From Prosapia bicincta (lineage: Eukaryota > Arthropoda > Insecta > Hemiptera > Cercopidae), in the NCBI GenBank assembly GCA_036971475.1, contig JBAIZL010000003.1:90247042-90311041 (forward strand): a DNA stretch of 64,000 nt, written 5' to 3'. Positions within the stretch are counted from its first letter, which is position 1; every line of letters starts with the position of its first letter. Shown here piece by piece: positions 9,411 to 22,062 of this stretch. The position numbers and the translations under genes were made by a program. Below the pieces are notes generated by a model that made no database searches, was not told where the DNA came from, and saw only the letters and a program-made list of their open reading frames with translations.

Positions 9411-9630
9411 TTTATATTAAATAAAAACAACCTCTTACCACAAATTCAACAATTTTTATTTTAACCTAATGTACATTTCGATTACAAAGTAATCATCTTC
9501 AGAGGTATTTTACAAATGACGTCATTTGTAAAATACCTCTGAAGATGATTACTTTGTAATCGAAATGTACATTAGGTTAAAATAAAAATAGTTGAATTTG
9601 TAGTAAGAGGCTGTTTTTATTTAATATAAA
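9411..9630. repeat. 220-bp nearly perfect palindrome with no spacer
   Basis: Bases 9411-9520 are the reverse complement of 9521-9630 at 107 of 110 positions; the inner 69 bases of each arm are perfect and mismatches fall only at 9590, 9602 and 9611. The centre is TGACGTCA. Symmetry stops sharply at both ends, and no obvious target-site duplication was seen. Each arm contains a small nested stem (GATTAC, TTT loop, GTAATC). Likely a fold-back element or a head-to-head pair of one short repeat; no coding capacity. Confidence 0.95.
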
Positions 9631-11034
9631 CGTTTATGCCACAGTTGCTTCAAGTTGTTATTACAATTTGTATTAAAACACTTTTATAGTGTTCCATGTA
9701 CAAGTACGAGCAACGTTTTCTCTGAACTCTGTTAACTTTTTGACCCGTGATTTTAGCTGTGTAAATTGGTTCCGTCCCTCTGTATCGAAAACAGCAGACA
9801 TTAACGGATGTGTTTATTTCTGAACATTAAATTAAGAGGTCCGAAGAATCACAGCTCACTTTTCATTGTTATAATTTAGTTTAATGTTTGGACACCAGGA
9901 GCACTAATTCTTCGTCTTAATGCGTTGGTCCTTTCATATAAGTGTTTCAAGGATACCAAATAAAGTATTGATTATTCTGAAGCTTTAGTGACCTACACAA
10001 CTAGAAAATAAATCTGGCGAGATATATAAAGTTGGTACATATACCGAGTTAAAAATGTTAACACCTTAGTACTTTGGGATTACACTCAAAGAACTCGATT
10101 CATTTAATGTCTATGCACTTGAGAGTAGAGTATATTTTTAATTATAAGTTTTCTTTGCACGAGATAAGAGGTATCATTCATTACTTGTGCTGAAAGTTCG
10201 TTTCCAATGGCCTGCTTCATCTCCCACGCACCTCTTTTTGACCCACTTTTTATAAATGAAATTTCCTTACAGTCCCACTGTTTATAAAATAGTCGCTTTT
10301 GTAGTCATTAAGTGAAACAAAAGTGGGCCTCTTCAGTTCTAGACTAAGAGGAATAGCTAATGTGTCCCGGGTTGTTTATAGTTACGCTTTCCGCCGCCAG
10401 TTGCGCTGGCAGTCTGATGCACATATTAGATATGGGTTTGGATTCAGGTGTTTTTATTAATTTCCTTCAATGTAAAATTGTTGTCGTTATGTAGGAAAAA
10501 TTTTATTGTAAATATTATTGTGAATGTAATAAAATATATGACAATATTAGAGTTAGTTGGTGAACCCATCCTTTCTATTGTCCTTCAAAAATCCTAAATA
10601 TCTGACGATTGTATTTCATACTAGAAATATATCGAGATACTATTTTGCTCATATTGTTTCAATAAATTGAAACATTAATCACCGTCGTATTTTATCCATC
10701 TCCTTATATCTAAAATGAAACTAGCACAAGTTTTTACTCGATCTATACCAAGACTTTACACTTTTCTTGTTAATGTGCACTTTACCCTTTTTAAACTAAA
10801 GTTATTAGACTTCTTATTACTATCGTCAACTTCACCATACAAAATTTCGTTTTCATATAATTTCAAAACATTTTATATCCTAAATGTATTTAGGTTTAAA
10901 TGATATTTGTGATCATTATACCTATAGATCCTTTTAAATAAATTTAATTGTTATTTTACTATTTTTAATGGTTATATACTTTTTCATACTAATATTTAAA
11001 ATAAATTTTAGTTTGGACTTTTAATTTGAATTTT
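9631..11034. other. AT-rich flank between palindrome and satellite
   Basis: No supported gene. A 62-codon plus-strand frame at 10715-10903 is Phe/Leu/Lys/Ser-rich, as expected by chance at this composition. A slightly GC-richer patch at 10320-10440 carries two small hairpins (CCTCTT/AAGAGG, and GCCAG/CTGGC around TTGCG). AT content rises again up to the satellite edge. Confidence 0.55.
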
Positions 11035-11044
11035 ACTAGACTAG
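11035..11044. other. Left junction of the satellite with ACTAG direct repeat
   Basis: ACTAG occurs twice in direct succession, 11035-11039 and 11040-11044; the second belongs to the first satellite monomer. Composition changes abruptly from very AT-rich to about 55% GC within these few bases. The repeat could be junction microhomology or a short target duplication. Confidence 0.6.
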
Positions 11045-11848
11045 CAACGTCCCCTAGCACTTTCCTCTCCAACAGTAAGAACGCTTGTTTGGCACGGCAC
11101 TCTGAACCCGGGTAGGTACACTTCGCCACGTCTTCTCCACACTAGCAACGTTCCCTAGCCCTTTCCTCTCCAACAGTGAGAACGCTTGTTTGGCACGGCA
11201 CTCTGAACCCGGGTAGGTACACTTCGCCGCGTCTTCTCCACTCTAGCAACGTTCCCTAGCCCTTTCCTCTCCAACAGTGAGACCGCTTGTTTGGCACGGC
11301 ACTCTGAACCCGGGTAGGTACACTTCGCCGCGTCTTCTCCACACTAGCAACGTTCCCTAGCCCTTTCCTCTCCAACAGTGAGAACGCTTGTTTGGCACGG
11401 CACTCTGAACCTGGGTAGGTACACTTCGCCGCGTCTTCTCCACACTAGCAACGTTCCCTAGCCCTTTCCTCTCCAACAGTGAGAACGTTTGTTTGGCACG
11501 GCACTCTGAACCCGGGTAGGTACACTTCGCCACGTCTTCTCCACACTAGCAACGTTCCCTAGCCCTTTCCTCTCCAACAGTGAGAACGTTTGTTTGGCAT
11601 GGCACTCTGAACCCGGGTAGGTACACTTCGCCACGTCTTCTCAACACTAGCAACGTCCCCTAGCCCTTTCCTCTCCAACAGTGAGAACGCTTGTTTGGCC
11701 CGGCACTCTGAACCCGGGTAGGTACACTTCGCCGCGTCTTCTCCACTCTAGCAACGTTCCCTAGCTTTTTCCTCTCCAACAGTGAGACCGCTTGTTTGGC
11801 ACGACACTCTGAACCCGGGAAGGTACACTTCGCCGCGTCTTCTCCACA

Positions 11849-14171
11849 CTAGCAACGTTCCCTAGCCCTTTCCTCTCCAACAGTGAGAACGCTTGTTTGG
11901 CACGCCACTCTGAACCCGGGTAGGTACACTTCGCCGCGTCTTCTCCACACTAGCAACGTTCCCTAGCCCTTTCCTCTCCAACAGTGAGACCGCTTGTTTG
12001 GCACGGCACTCTGAACCCGGGTAGGTACACTTCGCCGCGTCTTCTCCACACTAGCAACGTTCCCTAGCCCTTTCCTCTCCAACAGTGAGAACGCTTTTTT
12101 GGCACGGCACTCTGAACCCGGGTAGGTACACTTCGCCGCGTCTTCTCTACACTAGCAACGTTCCCTAGCCCTTTCCTCTCCAACAGTGAGAACGCTTGTT
12201 TGGCACGGCACTCTGAACCCGGGTAGGTACACTTCGCCGCGTCTTCTCCACACTAGCAACGTTCCCTAGCCCTTTTCTCTCCAACAGTGAGAACGCTTGT
12301 TTGGCACGCCACTCTGAACCCGGGTAGGTACACTTCGCCACGTCGTCTCCACACTAGCAACGTTCCCTAGCCCTTTCCTCTCCAACAGTGAGAACGCTTG
12401 TTTGGCCCGGCACTCTGAACCCGGGTAGGTACACTTCGCCGCGTCTTCTCCACACTAGCAACGTTCCCTAGCCCTTTCCTCTCCAACAGTGAGAACGCTT
12501 GTTTGGCACGGCACTCTGAACCCGGGTAGGTACACTTCGCCACGTCTTCTCCACACTAGCAACGTTCCCTAGCCCTTTCCTCTCCAACAGTGAGAACGCT
12601 TGTTTGGCACGGCACTCTGAACCCGGGTAGGTACACTTCGCCGCGTCTTCTCCACACTAGCAACGTTCCCTAGCCCTTTCCTCTCCAACAGTGAGAACGC
12701 TTGTTTGGCACGGCACTCTGAACCCGGGTAGGTACACTTCGCCACGTCTTCTCCACACTAGCAACGTTCCCTAGCCCTTACCTCTCCAACAGTGAGAACG
12801 CTTGTTTGGCACGGCACTCTGAACCCGGGTAGGTACACTTCGCCACGTCTTCTCCAAACTAGCAACGTTCCCTAGCCCTTTCCTCTCCAACAGTGAGAAC
12901 GCTTGTTTGGCACGGCACTCTGAACCTGGGTAGGTACACTTCGCCGCGTCTTCTCCACACTAGCAACGTTCCCTAGCCCTTTCCTCTCCAACAGTGAGAA
13001 CGCTTGTTTGGCACGGCACTCTGAACCCGGGTAGGTACACTTCGCCGCGTCTTCTCCACACTAGCAACGTTCCCTAGCCCTTTCCTCTCCAATAGTGAGA
13101 ACGCTTGTTTGGCACGGCACTCTGAACCCGGGTAGGTACACTTCGCCGCGTCTTCTCCACACTAGCAACGTTCATTAGCCCTTTCCTCTCCAACAGTGAG
13201 AAAGCTTGTTTGGCACGGCACTCTGAACCCGGGTAGTTACACTTCGCCGCGTCTTCTCCACTCTAGCAACGTTCCCTAGCCCTTTCCTCTCCAACAGTGA
13301 GAACGCTTGTTTGGCACGGCACTCTGAACCCGGGTAGGTACACTTCGCCGCGTCTTCTCCACACTAGCAACGTTCCCTAGCCCTTTCCTCTCCAACAGTG
13401 AGAACGCTTGTTTGGCACGGCACTCTGAACCCGGGTAGGTACACTTCGCCGCGTCTTCTCCACACTAGCAACGTTCCCTAGCCCTTTCCTCTCCAACAGT
13501 GAGAACGCTTGTTTGGCACGGCACTCTGAACCCGGGTAGGTACACTTCGCCGCGTCTTCTCCACACTAGCAACGTTCCCTAGCCCTTTCCTCTCCAACAG
13601 TGAGACCGCTTGTTTGGCACGGCACTCTGAACCCGGGTAGGTACACTTCGCCGCGTCTTCTCCACACTAGCAACGTTTCCTAGCCCTTTCCTCTCCAACA
13701 GTGAGAACGCTTTTTTGGCACGGCACTCTGAACCCGGGTAGGTACACTTCGCCGCGTCTTCTCCACTCTAGCAACGTTCCCTAGCCCTTTCCTCTCCAAC
13801 AGTGAGACCGCTTGTTTGGCACGGCACTCTGAACCCGGGTAGGTACACTTCGCCGCGTCTTCTCTACACTAGCAACGTTCCCTAGCCCTTTCCTCTCCAA
13901 CAGTGAGAACGCTTGTTTGGCACGGCACTCTGAACCCGGGTAGGTACACTTCGCCGCGTCTTCTCCACACTAGCAACGTTCCCTAGCCCTTTCCTCTCCA
14001 ACAGTGAGAACGCTTGTTTGGCACGCCACTCTGAACCCGGGTAGGTACACTTCGCCGCGTCTTCTCCACACTAGCAACGTCCCCTAGCACTTCCCTCTCC
14101 AACAGTGAGAACGCTTGTTTGGCACGGCACTCTGAACCCGGGTAGGTACACTTCGCCGCGTCTTCTCCACA
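11849..14171 (+). repeat. Satellite block of 23 monomers (tandem copy A)
   Basis: Followed immediately by copy B (14172-16191). Shared private variants at 2323-base spacing include the GTCGTCTCC unit (12341/14664), CCCTTACCTC (near 12777/15100), CCAAACTAGC (12854/15177), GAACCTGGG (12923/15246), CAATAGTG (13090/15413) and the linked CATTAGCCC plus GAAAGCTTG plus GTAGTTAC unit (about 13162/15485). Copy A contains three monomers (13364-13666) that copy B lacks. Confidence 0.9.
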
Positions 14172-16191
14172 CTAGCAACGTTCCCTAGCCCTTTCCTCTC
14201 CAACAGTGAGAACGCTTGTTTGGCACGCCACTCTGAACCCGGGTAGGTACACTTCGCCGCGTCTTCTCCACACTAGCAACGTTCCCTAGCCCTTTCCTCT
14301 CCAACAGTGAGACCGCTTGTTTGGCACGGCACTCTGAACCCGGGTAGGTACACTTCGCCGCGTCTTCTCCACACTAGCAACGTTCCCTAGCCCTTTCCTC
14401 TCCAACAGTGAGAACGCATTTTTGGCACGGCACTCTGAACCCGGGTAGGTACACTTCGCCGCGTCTTCTCTACACTAGCAACGTTCCCTAGCCCTTTCCT
14501 CTCCAACAGTGAGAACGCTTGTTTGGCACGGCACTCTGAACCCGGGTAGGTACACTTCGCCGCGTCTTCTCCACACTAGCAACGTTCCCTAGCCCTTTCC
14601 TCTCCAACAGTGAGAACGCTTGTTTGGCACGCCACTCTGAACCCGGGTAGGTACACTTCGCCACGTCGTCTCCACACTAGCAACGTTCACTAGCCCTTTC
14701 CTCTCCAACAGTGAGAACGCTTGTTTGGCCCGGCACTCTGAACCCGGGTAGGTACACTTCGCCGCGTCTTCTCCACACTAGCAACGTTCCCTAGCCCTTT
14801 CCTCTCCAACAGTGAGAACGCTTGTTTGGCACGGCACTCTGAACCCGGGTAGGTACACTTCGCCACGTCTTCTCCACACTAGCAACGTTCCCTAGCCCTT
14901 TCCTCTCCAACAGTGAGAACGCTTGTTTGGCACGGCACTCTGAACCCGGGTAGGTACACTTCGCCGCGTCTTCTCCACACTAGCAACGTTCCCTAGCCCT
15001 TTCCTCTCCAACAGTGAGAACGCTTGTTTGGCACGGCACTCTGAACCCGGGTAGGTACACTTCGCCACGTCTTCTCCACACTAGCAACGTTCCCTAGCCC
15101 TTACCTCTCCAACAGTGAGAACGCTTGTTTGGCACGGCACTCTGAACCCGGGTAGGTACACTTCGCCACGTCTTCTCCAAACTAGCAACGTTCCCTAGCC
15201 CTTTCCTCTCCAACAGTGAGAACGCTTGTTTGGCACGGCACTCTGAACCTGGGTAGGTACACTTCGCCGCGCCTTCTCCACACTAGCAACGTTCCCTAGC
15301 CCTTTCCTCTCCAACAGTGAGAACGCTTGTTTGGCACGGCACTCTGAACCCGGGTAGGTACACTTCGCCGCGTCTTCTCCACACTAGCAACGTTCCCTAG
15401 CCCTTTCCTCTCCAATAGTGAGAACGCTTGTTTGGCACGGCACTCTGAACCCGGGTAGGTACACTTCGCCGCGTCTTCTCCACACTAGCAACGTTCATTA
15501 GCCCTTTCCTCTCCAACAGTGAGAAAGCTTGTTTGGCACGGCACTCTGAACCCGGGTAGTTACACTTCGCCGCGTCTTCTCCACTCTAGCAACGTTCCCT
15601 AGCCCTTTCCTCTCCAACAGTGAGAACGCTTGTTTGGCACGGCACTCTGAACCCGGGTAGGTACACTTCGCCGCGTCTTCTCCACACTAGCAACGTTTCC
15701 TAGCCCTTTCCTCTCCAACAGTGAGAACGCTTTTTTGGCACGGCACTCTGAACCTGGGTAGGTACACTTCGCCGCGTCTTCTCCACTCTAGCAACGTTCC
15801 CTAGCCCTTTCCTCTCCAACAGTGAGACCGCTTGTTTGGCACGGCACTCTGAACCCGGGTAGGTACACTTCGCCGCGTCTTCTCTACACTAGCAACGTTC
15901 CCTAGCCCTTTCCTCTCCAACAGTGAGAACGCTTGTTTGGCACGGCACTCTGAACCCGGGTAGGTACACTTCGCCGCGTCTTCTCCACACTAGCAACGTT
16001 CCCTAGCCCTTTCCTCTCCAACAGTGAGAACGCTTGTTTGGCACGCCACTCTGAACCCGGGTAGGTACACTTCGCCGCGTCTTCTCCACACTAGCAACGT
16101 CCCCTAGCACTTCCCTCTCCAACAGTGAGAACGCTTGTTTGGCACGGCACTCTGAACCCGGGTAGGTACACTTCGCCGCGTCTTCTCCACT
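14172..16191 (+). repeat. Satellite block of 20 monomers (tandem copy B)
   Basis: Direct tandem duplicate of 11849-14171 with three monomers missing, so marker spacing drops from 2323 to 2020 bases after about 15687 (for example the GTTTCC...CTTTTTT monomer at 13667 and 15687, and the CCCCTAGCAC-TTCCC monomer at 14071 and 16091). Confidence 0.9.
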
Positions 16192-16946
16192 CTAGCAACG
16201 TTCCCTAGCCCTTTCCTCTCCAACAGTGAGAACGATTGTTTGGCACGGCACTCTGAACCCGGGTAGGTACACATCGCCACGTCTTCTCCACTCTAGCAAC
16301 GTCCCCTAGCCCTTTCCTCTCCAACAGTGAGAACGCTTGTTTGGCACGGCACTCTGAACCCGGGTAGGTACACTTCGCCGCGTCTTCTCCACACTAGCAA
16401 CGTTCCCTAGCCCTTTCCTCTCCAACAGTGAGAACGCTTGTTAGGCACGGCACTCTGAACCCGGGTATGTACACTTCGCCACGCTAGCCCTTTCCTCTCC
16501 AACAGTGAGACCGCTTGTTTGGCACGGCACTCTAAACCCGGGTAGGTACACTTCGCCGCGTCTTCTCCACACTAGCAACGTTCCCTAGCCCTTTCCTCTC
16601 CAACAGTGAGAACGTTTGTTTGGCACGGCACTCTGAACCCGGGTAGGTACACTTCGCCACGTCTTCTCCACACTAGCAACGTCCCCTAGCACTTTCCTCT
16701 CCAATAGTGAGAACGCTTGTTTGGCACGGCACTCTGAACCCGGGTAGGTACACTTCGCCACGTCTTCTCCACACTAGCAACGTTCATTAGCCCTTTCCTC
16801 TCCAACAGTGAGAACGCTTGTTTGGCACGGCACTCTGAACCCGGGTAGTTACACTTCGCCGCGTCTTCTCCACTCTAGCAACGTTCCCTAGCCCTGGTAC
16901 GGCACTCTGAACCCGGGTAGGTACACTTCGCCGCGTCTTCTCCACA
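16192..16946 (+). repeat. 755-bp eight-monomer module with two deletion scars (copy 1)
   Basis: Eight monomers, one with a 24-bp deletion (positions 91-101 plus 1-13; junction 16483/16484, reading CCACGCTAGCCC) and one with a 29-bp deletion (positions 22-50; junction 16895/16896, reading CCCTGGTACGG). 808 minus 53 equals 755. The next 755 bases repeat the module. Confidence 0.95.
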
Positions 16947-17701
16947 CTAGCAACGTTCCCTAGCCCTTTCCTCTCCAACAGTGAGAACGATTGTTTGGCA
17001 CGGCACTCTGAACCCGGGTAGGTACACATCGCCACGTCTTCTCCACTCTAGCAACGTCCCCTAGCCCTTTCCTCTCCAACAGTGAGAACGCTTGTTTGGC
17101 ACGGCACTCTGAACCCGGGTAGGTACACTTCGCCGCGTCTTCTCCACACTAGCAACGTTCCCTAGCCCTTTCCTCTCCAACAGTGAGAACGCTTGTTAGG
17201 CACGGCACTCTGAACCCGGGTATGTACACTTCGCCACGCTAGCCCTTTCCTCTCCAACAGTGAGACCGCTTGTTTGGCACGGCACTCTAAACCCGGGTAG
17301 GTACACTTCGCCGCGTCTTCTCCACACTAGCAACGTTCCCTAGCCCTTTCCTCTCCAACAGTGAGAACGTTTGTTTGGCACGGCACTCTGAACCCGGGTA
17401 GGTACACTTCGCCACGTCTTCTCCACACTAGCAACGTCCCCTAGCACTTTCCTCTCCAATAGTGAGAACGCTTGTTTGGCACGGCACTCTGAACCCGGGT
17501 AGGTACACTTCGCCACGTCTTCTCCACACTAGCAACGTTCATTAGCCCTTTCCTCTCCAACAGTGAGAACGCTTGTTTGGCACGGCACTCTGAACCCGGG
17601 TAGTTACACTTCGCCGCGTCTTCTCCACTCTAGCAACGTTCCCTAGCCCTGGTACGGCACTCTGAACCCGGGTAGGTACACTTCGCCGCGTCTTCTCCAC
17701 A
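16947..17701 (+). repeat. 755-bp eight-monomer module with two deletion scars (copy 2)
   Basis: Tandem copy of 16192-16946. The same two deletion junctions recur at 17238/17239 and 17650/17651, with the same linked point variants: GATTG with ACACATCGCC, TTAGGC with GTATGTAC, and CTCTAAACCC. Confidence 0.95.
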
Positions 17702-19822
17702 CTAGCAACGTTCCCTAGCCCTTTCCTCTCCAACAGTGAGAACGCTTGTTTGGCACGGCACTCTGAACCCGGGTAGGTACACTTCGCCACGTCTTCTCCA
17801 CACTAGCAACGTTCCCTAGCCCTTTCCTCTCCAACAGTGAGACCGCTTATTTGGCACGGCACTCTGAACCCGGGTAGGTACACTTCGCCGCGTCTTCTCC
17901 ACACTAGCAACGTTCCCTAGCCCTTTCCTCTCCAACAGTGAGACCGCTTGTTTGGCACGGCACTCTGAACCCGGGTAGGTACACTTCGCCGCGTCTTCTC
18001 CACACTAGCAACGTTCCCTAGCCCTTTCCTCTCCAACAGTGAGAACGCTTGTTTGGCACGGCACTCTGAACCCGGGTAGGTACACTTCGCCGCGTCTTCT
18101 CCACACTAGCAACGTTCCCTAGCCATTTCCTCTCCAATAGTGAGAACGCTTGTTTGGCACGGCACTCTGAACCCGGGTAGGTACACTTCGCCACGTCTTC
18201 TCCACACTAGCAACGTTCATTAGCCCTTTCCTCTCCAACAGTGAGAACGCTTGTTTGGCACGGCACTCTGAACCCGGGTAGGTACACTTCGCCGCGTCTT
18301 CTCCACTCTAGCAACGTTCCCTAGCCCTTTCTTCTCCAACAGTGAGAACGCTTGTTTGGCACGGCACTCTGAACCCGGGTAGGTACACTTCGCCGCGTCT
18401 TCTCCACACTAGCAACGTTCCCTAGCCCTTTCCTCTCCAACAGTGAGAACGCTTGTTTGGCACGGCACTCTGAACCCGGGTAGGTACACTTCGCCGCGTC
18501 TTCTCCACACTAGCAACTTTCCCCAGCCCTTTCCTCTCCAACAGTGAGTACGCTTGTTTGGCACGGCACTCTGAACCCGGGTAGGTACACTTCGCCACGT
18601 CTTCTCCACACTAGCAACGTTCCCTAGCCCTTTCCTCTCCAACAGTGAGACCGCTTATTTGGCACGGCACTCTGAACCCGGGTAGGTACACTTCGCCGCG
18701 TCTTCTCCACACTAGCAACGTTCCCTAGCCCTTTCCTCTCCAACATTGAGACCGCTTGTTTGTCACGGCACTCTGAACCCGGGTAGGTACACTTCGCCGC
18801 GTCTTCTCCACACTAGCAACGTTCCCTAGCCCTTTCCTCTCCAACAGTGAGAACGCTTGTTTGGCACGGCACTCTGAACCCGGGTAGGTACACTTCGCCG
18901 CGTCTTCTCCACTCTAGCAACGTTCCCTAGCCCTTTCCTCTCCAACAGTGAGACCGCTTGTTTGGCACGGCACTCTGAACCCGGGTAGGTACACTTCGCC
19001 GCGTCTTCTCTACACTAGCAACGTTCCCTAGCCCTTTCCTCTCCAACAGTGAGAACGCTTGTTTGGCACGGCACTCTGAACCCGGGTAGGTACACTTCGC
19101 CGCGTCTTCTCCACACTAGCAACGTTCCCTAGCCCTTTCCTCTCCAACAGTGAGAACGCTTGTTTGGCACGCCACTCTGAACCCGGGTAGGTACACTTCG
19201 CCGCGTCTTCTCCACTCTAGCATCGTTCCCTAGCCCTTTCCTCTCCAACAGTGAGAACGCTTGTTTGGCACGGCACTCTGAACCCGGGTAGGTACACTTC
19301 GCCACGTCTTCTCCACACTAGCAACGTCCCCTAGCACGTTCCTCTGCAACAGTGAGAACGCTTGTTTGGCACGGCACTCTGAACCCGGGTAGGTACACTT
19401 CGCCGCGTCTTCTCCACTCTAGCAACGTTCCCTAGCCCTTTCCTCTCCAACAGTGAGAACGCTTGTTTGGCACGGCACTCTGAACCCGGGTAGGTACACT
19501 TCGCCACGTCTTCTCCACACTAGCAACGTCCCCTAGCCCTTTCCTCTCCAACAGTGAAAACTATTGTTTGGCACGCCACTCTGAACCCGGGTAGGTACAC
19601 TTCGCCGCGTCTTCTCCACACTAGCAACGTTCCCTAGCCCTTTCCTCTCCAACAGTGAGAACGCTTGTTTGGCACGGCACTCTGAACCCGGGTAGGTACA
19701 CTTCGCCGCGTCTTCTCCACACTAGCAACGTTCCCTAGCCCTTTCCTCTCCAACAGTGAGACCGCTTGTTTGGCACGGCACTCTGAACCCGGGTAGGTAC
19801 ACTTCGCCGCGTCTTCTCCACA

Positions 19823-21788
19823 CTAGCAACGTTCCCTAGCCCTTTCCTCTCCAACAGTGAGAACGCTTGTTTGGCACGGCACTCTGAACCCGGGTAGGTA
19901 CACTTCGCCACGTCTTCTCCACACTAGCAACGTTCCCTAGCCCTTACCTCTCCAACAGTGAGAACGCTTGTTTGGCACGGCACTCTGAACCCGGGTAGGT
20001 ACACTTCGCCACGTCTTCTCCAAACTAGCAACGTTCCCTAGCCCTTTCCTCTCCAACAGTGAGAACGCTTGTTTGGCACGGCACTCTGAACCTGGGTAGG
20101 TACACTTCGCCGCGTCTTCTCCACACTAGCAACGTTCCCTAGCCCTTTCCTCTCCAACAGTGAGAACGCTTGTTTGGCACGGCACTCTGAACCCGGGTAG
20201 GTACACTTCGCCGCGTCTTCTCCACACTAGCAACGTTCCCTAGCCCTTTCCTCTCCAATAGTGAGAACGCTTGTTTGGCACGGCACTCTGAACCCGGGTA
20301 GGTACACTTCGCCACGTCTTCTCCACACTAGCAACGTTCATTAGCCCTTTCCTCTCCAACAGTGAGAACGCTTGTTTGGCACGGCACTCTGAACCCGGGT
20401 AGTTACACTTCGCCGCGTCTTCTCCACTCTAGCAACGTTCCCTAGCCCTTTCCTCTCCAACAGTGAGAACGCTTGTTTGACACGGCACTCTGAACCCGGG
20501 TAGGTACACTTCGCCGCGTCTTCTCCACACTAGCAACGTTCCCTAGCCCTTTCCTCTCCAACAGTGAGACCGCTTGTTTGGCACGGCACTCTGAACCCGG
20601 GTAGGTACACTTCGCCGCGTCTTCTCTACACTAGCAACGTTCCCTAGCCCTTTCCTCTCCAACAGTGAGAACGCTTGTTTGGCACGGCACTCTGAACCCG
20701 GGTAGGTACACTTCGCCGCGTCTTCTCCACACTAGCAACGTTCCCTAGCCCTTTCCTCTCCAACAGTGAGAACGCTGGTTTGGCACGCCACTCTGAACCC
20801 GGGTAGGTACACTTCGCCGCGTCTTCTCCACACTAGCAACGTCCCCTAGCACTTCCCTCTCCAACAGTGAGAACGCTTGTTTGGCACGGCACTCTGAACC
20901 CGGGTAGGTACACTTCGCCGCGTCTTCTCCACTCTAGCAACGTTCCCTAGCCCTTTCCTCTCCAACAGTGAGAACGATTGTTTGGCACGGCACTCTGAAC
21001 CCGGGTAGGTACACTTCGCCACGTCTTCTCCACTTTAGCAACGTCCCCTAGCCCTTTCCTCTCCAACAGTGAGAACGCTTGTTTGGCACGGCACTCTGAA
21101 CCCGGGTAGGTACACTTCGCCGCGTCTTCTCCACACTAGCAACGTTCCCTAGCCCTTTCCTCTCCAACAGTGAGAACGCTTGTTAGGCACGGCACTCTGA
21201 ACCCGGGTATGTAGACTTCGCCACGCTAGCCCTTTCCTCTCCAACAGTGAGACCGCTTGTTTGGCACGGCACTCTAAACCCGGGTAGGTACACTTCGCCG
21301 CGTCTTCTCCACACTAGCAACGTTCCCTAGCCCTTTCCTCTCCAACAGTGAGAACGTTTGCTTGGCACGGCACTCTGAACCCGGGTAGGTACACTTCGCC
21401 ACGTCTTCTCCACACTAGCAACGTCCCCTAGCACTTTCCTCTCCAATAGTGAGAACGCTTGTTTGGCACGGCACTCTGAACCCGTTAGGTACACTTCGCC
21501 ACGTCTTCTCCACACTAGCAACGTTCATTAGCCCTTTCCTCTCCAACAGTGAGAACGCTTGTTTGGCACGGCACTCTGAACCCGGGTAGTTACACTTCGC
21601 CGCGTCTTCTCCACTCTAGCAACGTTCCCTAGCCCTGGCACGGCACTCTGAACCCGGGTAGGTACACTTCGCCGCGTCTTCTCCACACTAGCAACGTTCC
21701 CTAGCCCTTTCCTCTCCAACAGTGAGAACGCTTGTTTGGCACTGCACTCTGAACCCGGGTAGGTACACTTCGCCACGTCTTCTCCACA
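19823..21788 (+). repeat. Third, later copy of the 15.0-16.9 kb satellite segment
   Basis: The marker series CTTACCTC, CCAAACTAG, GAACCTGGG, CAATAGTG, CATTAGCCC with GTAGTTAC, CACGCCAC, CCCCTAGCAC-TTCCC, GATTG, TTAGGC with GTATGTA and both deletion scars (24-bp at 21225/21226, 29-bp at 21636/21637) occurs in the same order as at about 14980-16946, with one fewer monomer. The offset at CTTACCTC (15100 to 19943) is 4843 bases, exactly 49 monomers minus the intervening deletion scars. The left limit is approximate. Confidence 0.8.
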
Positions 21789-22062
21789 CTAGCAACGTTC
21801 CCTAGCCCTTTCCTCTCCAACAGTGAGAACGCTTGTTTGGCACGGCACTCTGAACCCGGGTAGTTACACTTCGCCGCGTCTTCTCCACTCTAGCAACGTT
21901 CCCTAGCCCTGGCACGGCACTCTGAACCCGGGTAGGTACACTTCGCCGCGTCTTCTCCACACTAGCAACGTTCCCTAGCCCTTTCCTCTCCAACAGTGAG
22001 AACGCTTGTTTGGCACTGCACTCTGAACCCGGGTAGGTACACTTCGCCGCGTCTTCTCCACA
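21515..22062 (+). repeat. 274-bp three-monomer tandem duplication carrying the 29-bp deletion
   Basis: Units 21515-21788 and 21789-22062 each contain three monomers, one with the 29-bp deletion (junctions 21636/21637 and 21910/21911); 303 minus 29 equals 274. Both carry the linked GTAGTTAC and GGCACTGCAC variants. The first monomer differs (CATTAGCCC in the first unit, CCCTAGCCC in the second). Confidence 0.9.

Noticed and set aside
9531..9580. Hammerhead-ribozyme-like core (CTGAAGA, stem, GAAA) in the palindrome arm
   Set aside because: There is one extra base between CTGAAGA and the GATTAC/GTAATC stem, and the other helices exist only because the whole region is a palindrome; no independent three-way junction can be drawn.
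10715..10903. 62-codon plus-strand ORF starting MKLAQVF
   Set aside because: Has an ATG, but its Phe/Leu/Lys/Ser-rich composition is typical of random AT-rich DNA and it has no homologous or structural features I recognise.
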